A DNA stretch of 64,000 bases from assembly GCF_024323335.1 (NCBI RefSeq), contig NC_066583.1:14536665-14600664 (forward strand), written 5' to 3'. The notes below the pieces were generated by a model. The model did no database searches, was not told the DNA's origin, and saw nothing but the letters and a program-made list of their open reading frames with translations. Of the stretch, positions 32,739-42,012 are shown piece after piece. The position numbers were made by a program, and so were the translations under genes. Within the stretch, counting starts at the first letter, position 1. Every line of letters starts with the position of its first letter. The stretch is from Lathyrus oleraceus (lineage: Eukaryota; Streptophyta; Magnoliopsida; Fabales; Fabaceae).

Positions 32739-34247
32739 AATGATGTGCATTTTCTTGATTTTTGTTCACATGTCTCCTGGCCTCCAATTGACCCCAAATT
32801 TTGCATGAATGATCTCTTACATGTCTAGTTTGTGTATGAATTTTCTTGGAATTAATTGTGCTGTTTTCCATTTGATTGTGAATTTTCTTCCCTGCCTAGT
32901 CAATGGTTGAATTTTTGTGCTACATGTTGCCAAATCATTTGGGAAATTCTTATACCATATTGTATGATCATGAAATTTCATATGTGATAACTAGACATCT
33001 TGAGCTTTGCATTGGTGTTAATCTCATTCATTTCTCATCTGTTTTCAATTTGATATGATTTTTTGAAGTTGACCCATGTTTGTTGACCCTCATTGTGCTT
33101 ACTTGAATTTGGTTTGACTTCATGATTTTAATTGACTGCCTTCCTCTCATCCAAATGCAATGAAATTTGACATGCTTATCATGCTAGATGTTAGGTTTGA
33201 GTGTGATTTATTTGATGATTTTTTTGAAATTGTTTGAGTTGACTTTTGCTGCAAGTCATTCTGTTGACTTCTTTGAGCTTTCATTTGCCTTACTTTGACT
33301 TCAAATGTTCATGAAATGATGATAATGCATGATGTGAATGTGGGCCCAATTGTGATAGCTTCTTAAATGTTTGACTTTGACTTTGGTTGACTTTTCTTTG
33401 CTGTTTTGACTTTTTCTTTCATCCTTGACCCTAGGCTAGTCCTAGTGGTCTTCTGAGCTTACCATTGAGTTATTGTTTCAGGTTAAGCATCAATGCTTCC
33501 AAGATCATACAAATGTGATTGAATTTGCTTACATATGAGCTAACCTTTGTTTTGTAGATGGCTTGACTCATGTGTTTGAGTCTTGCTTTGCACAATTGAC
33601 CATCTGTTTTGTCTGTGAATCCCATTCCTTTTGCTTTTAACTGTTGAATTGCATACTGATTGGTTTGACTTTTTCAGGTACTTTAGTTGCCTAAGTTCTC
33701 TGAACTTGATTTGCTTTGCTTTTTAGCAACTTGCTTGAGGTATAATCTCTTTTACTTCATGTAGTCTGGAGACCCGGCTTGTTACTTGGCCGGGCAAACT
33801 GTCTGAAGTCCTCCTTAAGAGGCAATGCCTGTGTATGTTTAATTTGTCCTTGTACAGAGTCAAAGACCTCCTAAGTGAAGAGGCAATTGGCAGAACCCAA
33901 GGGATAAGTAGCCTATCCCCTGCTATTCAGTGTGTCTTCTGTTTTGCTCACACCATTGTGTTGATGCATCTCAGATAAAAACCCAAGATCTTGTGCAATT
34001 GCACAGTTGAGTCAGTACCAAATGTGTAGAAGGGTTCCCGCTTTCTGAACCCACACATTCTTGTCAAATGCTCTCCCTGGCCAGGGATAAGAGCAATAAG
34101 GCACACCCCTCATCTCCTTGCATCTGCTTCACCTTGGCTCTCAATGTCAAGGTTAAGAGCACTCTTCACCCACTTCCAGAGGTTTGTTTGTTGAGGTTGA
34201 TATGACCCCTCGACTAAAACCTAGCCTTTGCTTGAGCCACTTGTATG

Positions 34248-34254
34248 TATATAG
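34248..34254 (+). promoter_or_regulatory. Putative TATA box of Ogre-B LTR
   Basis: TATATAG, followed by TGTGTGC, aligns with the TATA-like site of the Ogre-A LTR. The 3' LTR copy is at 52531-52537. If used, U3 is about 4.3 kb and the hairpin modules fall in the transcribed part. Confidence 0.4.
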
Positions 34255-34399
34255 TGTGTGCTTCCTGTGATTGTGATTGCCTGTTTGCTTTGCCTCTTTA
34301 GGCTAGCTTAGACTTGCCCTTGTGCAAGGTAGGGTGTGCTTGACTTGCTTCCTGTGCGAGTCAAGTTTGTGTGGCTTGCTTCCTGTGTGAGCCATGCTT

Positions 34400-35210
34400 A
34401 GAGTTTTTAGGCCGAACTACGGCAACTCTGATTCTCATGTTCAGATGAGATACGTAGGCACGAGACGCGATGTCTTGCCGAGTTTGACTAACAACTAACT
34501 CTAATCCTTTTCTCTCGCCCTCGTTGCGATTGAGACCTCCCCTTTCTCTTGCCCTAGTTGCAATCGAGACCCTTGCTTCCTGTGCAAGCCTTGTTTAAGA
34601 TAGGTTGGCCCTCGTGCCATTTAGCTAGAAACCTTAACTTAGGGTTGACTTTGCATGACAACATCTAGGCTCGAGTCGTAGCCTCCCTAGAGTTGTGTCT
34701 CCCTCTGTTATCTGGTTAGGCTAGAACCTTTGTCCCTGCGTAGGGGAACTACATCGCCCTGATCTTCACACCAGATGAAGTATGTAGGCAGGAGATTGAG
34801 CTGATCTCTCCGGGCGCCTTTTTCTTTTCTTTTGTGTGTGTTGCTTGACAGTTATAGGCTCGAGTCCCCGACTCCCTATTAACTTGTTGTGTCGTTGCTT
34901 GTTTGGAAGCCGATGTAAGTCCATCGAGTGGCATTTGGGTTCCAGTGTGCGTGTGTTTTGGTTCGGATGCTGATGTAAGTCCAGTGATTGGCATTCGGGC
35001 TCCACGTTTGCCTGTGGGTGTCTTGTTTGTTTGTGTGCGTGTCAGCCGAGCTACGAGTGCTCTGATTCTTCTCTCGTCCGAGGAGATACGTATGCATAGG
35101 ATGCGATATCCTAGCGAGCATGTGTCGTTTCCCCCAGTCCGAACTACTTCGACTCTGATGTCTATGCCTGATAGACTAAGTAGGCCCAGGATGCGACATC
35201 CTGCCGAGTC
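34400..35210 (+). promoter_or_regulatory. Four hairpin modules in Ogre-B LTR (7-bp stems, CGA loop)
   Basis: Repeated modules start with a GAACTAC- or GAGCTACG-like box, then an inverted repeat (for example TCTCAT/ATGAGA around GTTCAG, or GTCTAT/ATAGAC), then an ACGTAGGCA-like box. Three end in a 7-bp hairpin with a CGA loop: CGAGACG/TGTCTTG (34461-34477), TAGGATG/TATCCTA (35097-35113) and CAGGATG/CATCCTG (35187-35203). All are paired over the full 7 bp when G-U is allowed. The module near 34740-34790 lacks a clear CGA hairpin. The set is duplicated in the 3' LTR at +18283. Confidence 0.7.
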
Positions 35211-35509
35211 AGTTTCAGTCAGTCTCTTTTGTCTCTTTCAGCCAGTGTGTGTGAGTTTGAGCAGTGTTTAGCAACCAATTTTCCTTCCTTTTGTGCGTGG
35301 ATCCCGTAGAGTACTACGGATGCGTAGGGTGCCTAATACCTTCCCTTCGCATAACCGACTCCCGAACCCATTCCTCTTTGGTCGCGAGACCATGTTCTTT
35401 CCTAGGTTTACTTCGAGCGTTTCCTTTCCCTCTTTTGGGATAAATAACGCACGGTGGCGGCTCTGTTGTTTCTTTCTTTTCCCGCCGGTTTTTCGCGTAA
35501 TGCGACAGC

Positions 35510-35527
35510 TGGCGACTCTGCTGGGGA
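35510..35527 (+). promoter_or_regulatory. Ogre-B primer-binding site (tRNA-Arg)
   Basis: TGGCGACTCTGCTGGGGA starts 2 bp after the LTR and is identical to that of Ogre-A. Confidence 0.9.
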
Positions 35528-36318
35528 CAGAGAGAAGTTGACCTCTGCTGGTCCATCTTCCCTGAGCGAGTCTCTCCTAGCGCTCTCTAGGATTAGGGTT
35601 TTGGTTGCTTTCTGTTTGTTGTATTTTATTGCATTCGTTGTATATATGTACATTTATTGATTGCATTAATTGTGTGCATTGATGTTTGCATTCATAATTC
35701 ATCATTTGCTGCTGTCTGGCTGGTTGTCTGTTTTTCTTTGTGGGGGGGGAGTCAGTCGAGGTAAAAGGTCCCATACCCAGACCATGAGTGAAAATCTAGG
35801 ATGATTAGGAATAGAGTGATTCATGGGAAGCGGGTGGTATTGCGCCACTTAGCGGAACATTGATATCACGAGCAGTTCAGACCCTGGTGGGATACTGTCG
35901 TTACATACTTCCGGTGTGTATATGATAGTATTTCTGCGAAAGGTTATTTATGCTGCGTTTCTCTCAGCTTTACCCTGGCCTAGACTACACCCGTGAGTGG
36001 GGAGGGGTTATTCATTACAGGTACCGTTGGTGACTTTGGTTCTGTTGGTGACTCTAGTTCAGACAACAGTGTGATCAGTTTGACCATAAGTTGGATTTAT
36101 GTTCTGATTTTGACTGAAGCTCCGACTTAGTATCAGAGTTTGCACAACCAGCCAATCCAGTCTGCATCATGTGCATCATAGCATATTTATTTTCCAAAAG
36201 AAACTCATTAAAAAAATCGAAAAAAAATCAAAAAAAAGAGAAAGAAAAAAGAAAAAAAACTAATCTCTGCATGCATATCATTTCTCAGGTACATTCCAGA
36301 GCTTGTCTACTGATAGAG
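35528..36318 (+). other. Ogre-B 5' leader
   Basis: About 0.8 kb without a gene. It has an 8-G run near 35742 and an A-rich stretch (36205-36262) just before ORF1. The tandem inverted repeat of the Ogre-A leader is absent. Confidence 0.7.
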
Positions 36319-37959
36319 ATGGCAACAATTCCCGAGCCGAAGCAGAAGACCTGTTCCTACAGTTTCCACCGTGAGCCGTTGACTCCGCTAGTTGAGTTGG
36401 GTAGCCTCGTGACAGACGACCGATTGAAGAGTTTTGTTGGGCGGTATGGAGACATCTTGACAGTGTTGAAGACCGTAGTGGATCCAGTGCCTCTGCAGAC
36501 ACTACTTCAGTTTTATGACCCAGAGCTCAGATGCTTCACTTTCCAGGATTACCAGTTAGCACCTACTCTCGAGGAGTATTCTATCCTGTTGAGTATCCCT
36601 ATCCAGCATCAGACCCCCTTCTTGGACGTCCCAAAGGAGGTTGACTTCAGTATTATTGCCAGAGCTCTCCGGTTGAGTGTAAAGGAAGTTGGTGAGAATT
36701 GGAAGCCTTGTGGAGTAGTTGTCGGTTTACCATTGAAGTTCCTGTTGAGAGTAGCCAGAGTTGGAGCAGAAAAGGGGAATTGGGAAGTTTTTCACGCGCA
36801 GCTAGCTGCCATGATCTATGGGATCATCCTTTTTCCCAGTATGCCAAACTTCATAGACTTTACTGCCATCAGTATTTTCATCCGAGGGAATCCAGTCCCT
36901 ACTCTCTTAGCAGACACTTACTATGCCATCCACAGTAGGCATGGTAAGGGTGGAGCCATCAGATGTTGCCTACCTCTTCTGTTCAAATGGTTCATGTCCC
37001 TTTTGCCAGCCAGTGGACCATTTATAGATACCAAGAGCACTCTGAAGTGGACTCAGAGGGTCATGTCGCTCACTTCCTACGACATCAGGTGGCAGTCGTA
37101 CCGGATGGATGTTAAGGATGTTATCATGAGCTGTGGTGAATACCGGAACGTGCCACTCATAGTGACCAAAGGCTGTATCAACTATAACCCAGTTCTCTCC
37201 CCTCGCCAGCTAGGGTTTGTTATGAGTAGAAGGCCACTCGAAGCTGAGATAGCAGAGAGTGTGTGTTTTGAGAAGAAGGATGACCCTGTTAGATTGGAGC
37301 AGATTGGAAGAGCCTGGAGATCTCTTGGGGTGAAGGATGGATCCGTCTTAGGGAAGAAGTTTGCCATTGCAATGCCCGATTACACCGATTGGGTAAAGAA
37401 GAGAGTGGAAACTTTGCTGCTACCCTACGATAGGATGGAGCCGTTGCAAGAGCAACCACCTTTGGTACTTGCTGATAGTGTACCTGCTGAGCACTATAAG
37501 CAAGCCCTGATGGAGGGTCGTCGTCTGAGAGAGAAGGATCAAGACACTCAGATGGAACTATATAAAGCTAAAGCTGACAAGCTGCACTTGGCCCATCAAC
37601 TTAGGGAAGTGCAAGGAGAGGATGCTAGTAGAGCGAGGGGGAAGAAGAGATCATATGAGGAGATGGAATCCCTGATGGATGCAGAGCATAGGGAATGTTT
37701 GAGACTGCAGAGAGCAGAAGTCAACTACCAGAAGAAGATCAGAGACTTGGAGAAGCAACTCAAAGACAAAGACACTCAGTTGAAGAAAGAGATGGAGTTG
37801 AGACAGAAGTCAGAGGATTATCTTGGAGGAGAAGTCTTGGAGCTGAGAAGACAGTTGAAAGAGAAGATCACTCCTCTGCCAGATTGTTCAGAATGCTCAC
37901 TGTTGATAGACCAGTGTCATTACCTGAAGACCCTCATTCCTGAAGACCGTCTGACTTAG
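36319..37959 (+). CDS. Ogre-B ORF1 protein (546 aa), role unknown
   Basis: The ATG at 36319 (MATIPEPKQKT) is chosen because it follows the A-rich leader and matches the Ogre-A ORF1 N terminus; the frame is open further upstream, but with Lys-rich low-complexity sequence. Residues about 15-390 form a globular domain (LLQFYDPELRCFTFQDYQLAPTLEEY, CCLPLLFKWFMS, RQLGFVM) that I associate from memory with DUF7745 or plant-mobile-domain-like proteins. Residues about 400-520 are strongly charged and heptad-like, a likely coiled coil. Ogre-A has a homologue of 482 codons. ORF1 before gag is a hallmark of Ogre elements. No enzymatic motif is visible. The frame is intact. Confidence 0.9.
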   Translation: MATIPEPKQKTCSYSFHREPLTPLVELGSLVTDDRLKSFVGRYGDILTVLKTVVDPVPLQTLLQFYDPELRCFTFQDYQLAPTLEEYSILLSIPIQHQTPFLDVPKEVDFSIIARALRLSVKEVGENWKPCGVVVGLPLKFLLRVARVGAEKGNWEVFHAQLAAMIYGIILFPSMPNFIDFTAISIFIRGNPVPTLLADTYYAIHSRHGKGGAIRCCLPLLFKWFMSLLPASGPFIDTKSTLKWTQRVMSLTSYDIRWQSYRMDVKDVIMSCGEYRNVPLIVTKGCINYNPVLSPRQLGFVMSRRPLEAEIAESVCFEKKDDPVRLEQIGRAWRSLGVKDGSVLGKKFAIAMPDYTDWVKKRVETLLLPYDRMEPLQEQPPLVLADSVPAEHYKQALMEGRRLREKDQDTQMELYKAKADKLHLAHQLREVQGEDASRARGKKRSYEEMESLMDAEHRECLRLQRAEVNYQKKIRDLEKQLKDKDTQLKKEMELRQKSEDYLGGEVLELRRQLKEKITPLPDCSECSLLIDQCHYLKTLIPEDRLT

Positions 37960-38433
37960 GCTGTATCTCTGTTGATTATTTTGTTGAATCACCTCCAGGC
38001 TTGTTGGGTGGGATTCATTTGTGTGTAATCCGTCTTTTGGATCTTTTTGTTGAGAATCACCTCCAGGCTTGTTGGATGGGATTCTTTCTCTTTGTACTCT
38101 GATTATCCGAATATTCTGCTGGTATTGGTTGTATGACTCTTTTACCCTTATGTATGTATAAGGATGTTGGATTCTCTCTGATGTTCTCATTTTTCCCTGT
38201 ATCTGTTTGTTCTCTTGTTGCAGGTTGCCATCTTTTCAGAATGGGTCAGGCTCTTTGAATGCCTGAGAAATGAGCATCTCATGTGCATCATGCATATCAT
38301 TAGACATCATAATCATATCATTTGCATAACAGGTGTTCTTGTGCCGTCTTCTCACTGTGGGTTCCTGTGTCCAGGCAGGATAGCTGATCAAAGACCACAC
38401 CGCTACTCAACGAGGCTCAACCATCAACGCAAC
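37960..38433 (+). other. Ogre-B ORF1-gag spacer with duplicated hairpin
   Basis: A 68-bp tandem duplication starts at 37986 and 38054; each copy holds GAATC ... GATTC arms around CACCTCCAGGCTTGTTGG. Near the gag end an AG acceptor-like CAG/GTGTTCTTG occurs (about 38330), and the frame just upstream of the gag ATG resembles that of Ogre-A (HRYxTRxN). The gag reading frame may therefore start upstream of its first ATG, or be joined by splicing. Confidence 0.5.
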
Positions 38434-40689
38434 ATGGATCAAGTACAAGCCGAGTTGGCAGAGATGAGGGCAAGCATGGCCCAGTTTATTCACATGATGC
38501 AAGGGGTTGCGCAAGGGCAAGAAGAACTCCGAGCAATGGTCCAGAGACAAGAAGCTGCACTACCACCGCCCAACCAACCTCTGCAAGAAGGAAATCCAGT
38601 TCCTGACGTTCCTGCTGCTGCTATTCCCGTCAACAACTATGCTGTGGGTGAAGAGTTGAGGGGTATCCGAGTTGACGGTCAACCAATTGCTCCAGATGTT
38701 GCTAGTGCCAGAGTCATTCAGGTTCCAACCCGTAACAGAATTCCTATTGTTGACAGACAAGAGGATTTGTTCACTATGCTCAGCGAAGACGACGACATCT
38801 TGGGTAGAAATGATGCGAGAGATCGCAAAGTGGAGGCCCTTGCTGAGAAGATCAGGGCGATAGAATGTCAAAACTCCCTCGGTTTTGATGTTACAAACAT
38901 GGGATTGGTAGAAGGACTGAGAATCCCGCACAAGTTCAAGGCGCCGTCATTTGATAAATACAACGGTACCTCCTGCCCTCGCACCCACGTGCAGGCGTAC
39001 TACAGAAAGATATCCGCATACACTGATGATGAGAAGATGTGGATGTATTTCTTCCAAGACAGCCTATCTGGGGCGTCTTTGGATTGGTATATGGAGTTGA
39101 AGCGGGATTCCATCAGATGCTGGAGAGACCTGGGTGAGGCGTTCCTCAGGCAGTATAAGCATAATATGGACATGGCTCCAACAAGGACTCAGCTGCAGAG
39201 TCTTTGTCAGAAGAACAATGAAAGTTTCAAAGAGTATGCCCAGAGATGGCGCGAACTAGCTGCAAGAGTTCAACCCCCTATGCTGGAAAGGGAGTTGACT
39301 GACATGTTCATCGGTACTCTTCAAGGAGTTTACATGGACCGGATGGGAAGCTGCCCATTCGGAAGTTTTTCTGACGTCGTTATCTGCGGTGAAAGAACAG
39401 AGAGTCTAATCAAAGCTGGTAGGATCCATGATGCTGGTTCCTCATCTTCTTCAAAGAAACCCTTCTCCGGGGCACCTCGCCGTAGAGAAGGAGAGACCAA
39501 TGCTGTACAGCACAGAGGGGGTGCGTACAGAGCCAACAACAACAGGGACCAGTATCGTCCAGTGGCCGCAGTGACCATTCCTGCACCTCAACCGCGTCCA
39601 CAACAACAAAGGGCTCAACAACAACAACCGCAACAACAACAACAACAACAGCAACGACCTTTCCAGCCTAGGCAGAGATTGCAGGCTGATAGAAGATTTG
39701 ATCCTCTGCCCATGTCGTACGCAGAGCTACTACCCGAGCTACTCCGGCTAGGGTTTGTAGAGTTGCGAACGATGGCTACTCCTACCGTGCTGCCACCCGG
39801 CTATGATGCTAATGTTAGATGTGACTTTCATTCTGGGGCACCAGGCCACCACACTGAAAGATGCCGGGCTTTGCAACACAAGGTTCAGGATTTGATCAAT
39901 GCCAAGGCGATCAATTTCTCTCCAGTGCCAAATGTCGTGAACAATCCTATGCCTCAACATGGTGGGCATAGGGTTAATAACATTGAAGATGGAGAAGCTG
40001 AAGACTTGATTGTGAATGTTGAAGATGTCCAGACTTCTCTGCTAGTCATCAAGGGCCGATTGTTGAATGGGGGTGTTGACCCAGGTTGTAATGAAGATTG
40101 TGTGGGCTGTTCAGAAGCGATCAACGGTTGTGACCAGTTGAAGACTGGTATTCAGAGGCTGATGGACGAAGGCTGTTTGCAGTTCAGCCGGGCTACCAGA
40201 GATAATGGGGCAGTGTCTACTGTCACTATTTTTTATAAGCCGTCCGAAGGAAGAGGGCGTGGGGCTGTCAGTGCACCCACCACCAGCAATACTCCGGTTA
40301 CCATCCCAACACCGGTAACCATCCGTGCACCTACTACTATTGTGGCGTCCGGCAGAGGACAAGTTGAAAATAGTAGAGCTGTGCCATGGAGATACGACAA
40401 TGCCTATCGCCGTGATAGGAGGGCTGGTAACCAGACAAAGCCAGTTAATCAAGCGCCAGTTACTATCAGTGCTCCTGTGAGAATTCCTGCTGTTGCAAGT
40501 CCTGTAGTGGACAATGTTGGAGGACAGGGAGGTTTCACAAGGAGTGGACGACTGTTTGTGCCTCAGCCTTTGAGGGATGCTACTCTGAGGCATCCGCCAG
40601 AGCTAAGGGCAAACAAGCAGTGGTTGACGAAGAACCGGCTCAGAAGGAGGCTGAGGGTTCTTTTCAGAGGGATGTTGAGGAGTTTATGA
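38434..40689 (+). CDS. gag: Ogre-B Gag (751 aa)
   Basis: The ATG at 38434 (MDQVQAELAEMRASMAQF) aligns with the gag start of Ogre-A. Order: short coiled coil (residues 1-45), Pro-rich linker, retrotransposon gag domain (about 165-300; SFDKYNGTSCPRTHVQAY, YFFQDSLSGASLDWY, FKEYAQRWRELAARV), Gln-rich stretch (about 385-410), and a zinc-finger-like CX2HX9HX... segment, CDFHSGAPGHHTERC (about 463-477). Gag builds the particle and binds RNA. The last about 35 residues are out of frame with the protease region that follows; in Ogre-A gag and protease share one frame. The break maps to about 40570-40592. Confidence 0.88.
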   Translation: MDQVQAELAEMRASMAQFIHMMQGVAQGQEELRAMVQRQEAALPPPNQPLQEGNPVPDVPAAAIPVNNYAVGEELRGIRVDGQPIAPDVASARVIQVPTRNRIPIVDRQEDLFTMLSEDDDILGRNDARDRKVEALAEKIRAIECQNSLGFDVTNMGLVEGLRIPHKFKAPSFDKYNGTSCPRTHVQAYYRKISAYTDDEKMWMYFFQDSLSGASLDWYMELKRDSIRCWRDLGEAFLRQYKHNMDMAPTRTQLQSLCQKNNESFKEYAQRWRELAARVQPPMLERELTDMFIGTLQGVYMDRMGSCPFGSFSDVVICGERTESLIKAGRIHDAGSSSSSKKPFSGAPRRREGETNAVQHRGGAYRANNNRDQYRPVAAVTIPAPQPRPQQQRAQQQQPQQQQQQQQRPFQPRQRLQADRRFDPLPMSYAELLPELLRLGFVELRTMATPTVLPPGYDANVRCDFHSGAPGHHTERCRALQHKVQDLINAKAINFSPVPNVVNNPMPQHGGHRVNNIEDGEAEDLIVNVEDVQTSLLVIKGRLLNGGVDPGCNEDCVGCSEAINGCDQLKTGIQRLMDEGCLQFSRATRDNGAVSTVTIFYKPSEGRGRGAVSAPTTSNTPVTIPTPVTIRAPTTIVASGRGQVENSRAVPWRYDNAYRRDRRAGNQTKPVNQAPVTISAPVRIPAVASPVVDNVGGQGGFTRSGRLFVPQPLRDATLRHPPELRANKQWLTKNRLRRRLRVLFRGMLRSL

Positions 40690-41768
40690 AGATAATAAAG
40701 AAGAGCGACTACAAGATTGTGGATCAGCTCAATCAAACTCCTTCAAAGATCTCGATACTCTCTTTGCTGATGTGTTCTGAGGCACATCGGGACGCCTTGC
40801 TAAAGATGCTGAACATGGCATATGTCCCGCAAGAGATATCGGTCAACCAGCTAGAGGGTGTACTAGCCAATGTGAGTACCAGGCACGGTGTGGGTTTCAC
40901 TGACCTAGACCTAACGCCTGAGGGACGCAATCACAACAAAGCCTTGCACATCACTATGGAGTGTAAGGGAGATGTTTTATCTCACGTGCTAGTGGACACC
41001 GGGTCGTCCCTGAATGTCCTGCCCAAGCAGATCCTGAAGAAGATAGCTGTCGAGGGAGTCGTGCTCACTCCCAGCGACCTGATTGTGCGTGCATTCGACG
41101 GATCCAAACGTTCTGTGTTTGGTGAAGTCACATTGCCGGTAAAGATAGGTCCGGAAGTGTTCGACATTGTTTTCTACGTGATGGACATTCAGCCTGCTTA
41201 TAGTTGTCTGTTGGGGCGTCCGTGGATTCATGCAGCTGGAGCGGTCTCGTCGACTCTCCATCAGAAGCTCAAATATGTCTGGAACGGTCAGATCGTGACC
41301 GTCTGTGGTGAAGAGGAGATTCTGGTGAGTCATCTCTCCTCATTCAAATATGTTGAGGTGGATGGCGAGATCCACGAAACCCTGTGCCAGGCATTCGAGA
41401 CTGTGGCGTTGGAAGGGGTTGCTTGTGCTGAGCAGAGGAAGCCGGGTGCTTCAATTTTGTCATACAAGCAAGCCAAGGAAGTTGTGGACTCTGGCAGAGC
41501 AGAAGGCTGGGGCAAGATGGTTGACTTGCCGGTTAAGGAAGACAAATTCGGCATTGGGTACGAGCCTCTCGCAGCAGAGCAGAGCGTACAAGCAGGTCCG
41601 AATACCTTCACCAGCGCTGGGCTGATGAACCATGGGGATGTCTTCGCTACTGATGGTGAAGACAGTGATCACGATTTGGATGTCTGGGTCCGCCCTTGTG
41701 CACCAGGTGAATCTATCAACAATTGGACAGCTGAGGAAGTGGTCCAAGTTACTCTACTGACAGAGTAA
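40590..41768 (+). CDS. Ogre-B aspartic protease region
   Basis: The frame opens before 40590 and reads ASARAKGKQ ... VVDEEPAQ, so no own start codon is expected. The catalytic motif LVDTGSSLNVLP has its Asp at 40995-40997, and the flap/C-terminal motif YSCLLGRPWIHAAGAV follows. The frame is one base behind gag (-1). I see no slippery heptamer in the overlap, so either a 1-bp deletion or an unrecognised frameshift site is possible. The TAA stop at 41766-41768 lies within the intron donor GTAATT, and splicing removes it. The protease cleaves the polyproteins. Confidence 0.87.
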   Translation, partial: ASARAKGKQAVVDEEPAQKEAEGSFQRDVEEFMKIIKKSDYKIVDQLNQTPSKISILSLLMCSEAHRDALLKMLNMAYVPQEISVNQLEGVLANVSTRHGVGFTDLDLTPEGRNHNKALHITMECKGDVLSHVLVDTGSSLNVLPKQILKKIAVEGVVLTPSDLIVRAFDGSKRSVFGEVTLPVKIGPEVFDIVFYVMDIQPAYSCLLGRPWIHAAGAVSSTLHQKLKYVWNGQIVTVCGEEEILVSHLSSFKYVEVDGEIHETLCQAFETVALEGVACAEQRKPGASILSYKQAKEVVDSGRAEGWGKMVDLPVKEDKFGIGYEPLAAEQSVQAGPNTFTSAGLMNHGDVFATDGEDSDHDLDVWVRPCAPGESINNWTAEEVVQVTLLTE

Positions 41769-42012
41769 TTTTCTTTTGTTTTTTTCATTTTGCATGAAAA
41801 CCCTACGTTCTGCCCAAGGCGTAGTGGTTCATTGTAGGGCCACATCATGTTCACAATGTTTATAAATGAAGGACGTTTTTCAATCAAATTTTGAGATCTT
41901 TGTCTTTCTATTTTCTGTTTTCCACTTTTTTCAAAACAATAAAAATGGCAATGTTTTTGTTTTTGTGACTTTATTGAAATCTTTTTCTAAAAACAAAACA
42001 TTAAACATGCAG
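41765..42012 (+). other. Ogre-B pro/RT intron (248 bp)
   Basis: The donor is CAGA/GTAATT and the acceptor TGCAG/AAGTG, with a T-rich tract before the acceptor. Joining 41764 to 42013 makes codon GAA and keeps frame from protease into RT. The protease stop TAA is part of the donor. Ogre-A has the same arrangement at 58524-58788. A functional intron here is known for Ogre elements. Confidence 0.85.

Larger units (their letters stand above)
29990..35507 (+). repeat. Ogre-B 5' LTR (5518 bp)
   Basis: The LTR runs TGTAGCACCTC ... AATGCGACA. Landmarks: the 23-bp palindrome (32716-32738), a TATA-like TATATAG (34248-34254), and four hairpin modules with ACGTAGGCA-type cores (about 34400-35210). Several blocks recall the Ogre-A LTR (for example GTCTGAAGTCCTCCTTAAGAG near 33800), but overall the two have diverged strongly. 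Many small ORFs repeat exactly in the 3' LTR; they are not supported as genes. Confidence 0.96.

Noticed and set aside
30072..35660. Many ORFs of 60-120 codons inside the Ogre-B LTRs
   Set aside because: They recur in both LTR copies by duplication, have no recognisable domain, and lie in non-coding LTR.
36169..36318. Upstream start of Ogre-B ORF1 at 36169
   Set aside because: It adds a Lys/Ser low-complexity leader encoded by an A-rich stretch and is not matched in Ogre-A. ATG 36319 is preferred.
40626..40692. Programmed -1 frameshift site between gag and protease of Ogre-B
   Set aside because: No slippery heptamer could be found and Ogre-A is in frame, so a small deletion is more likely. 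Kept only as an open question.
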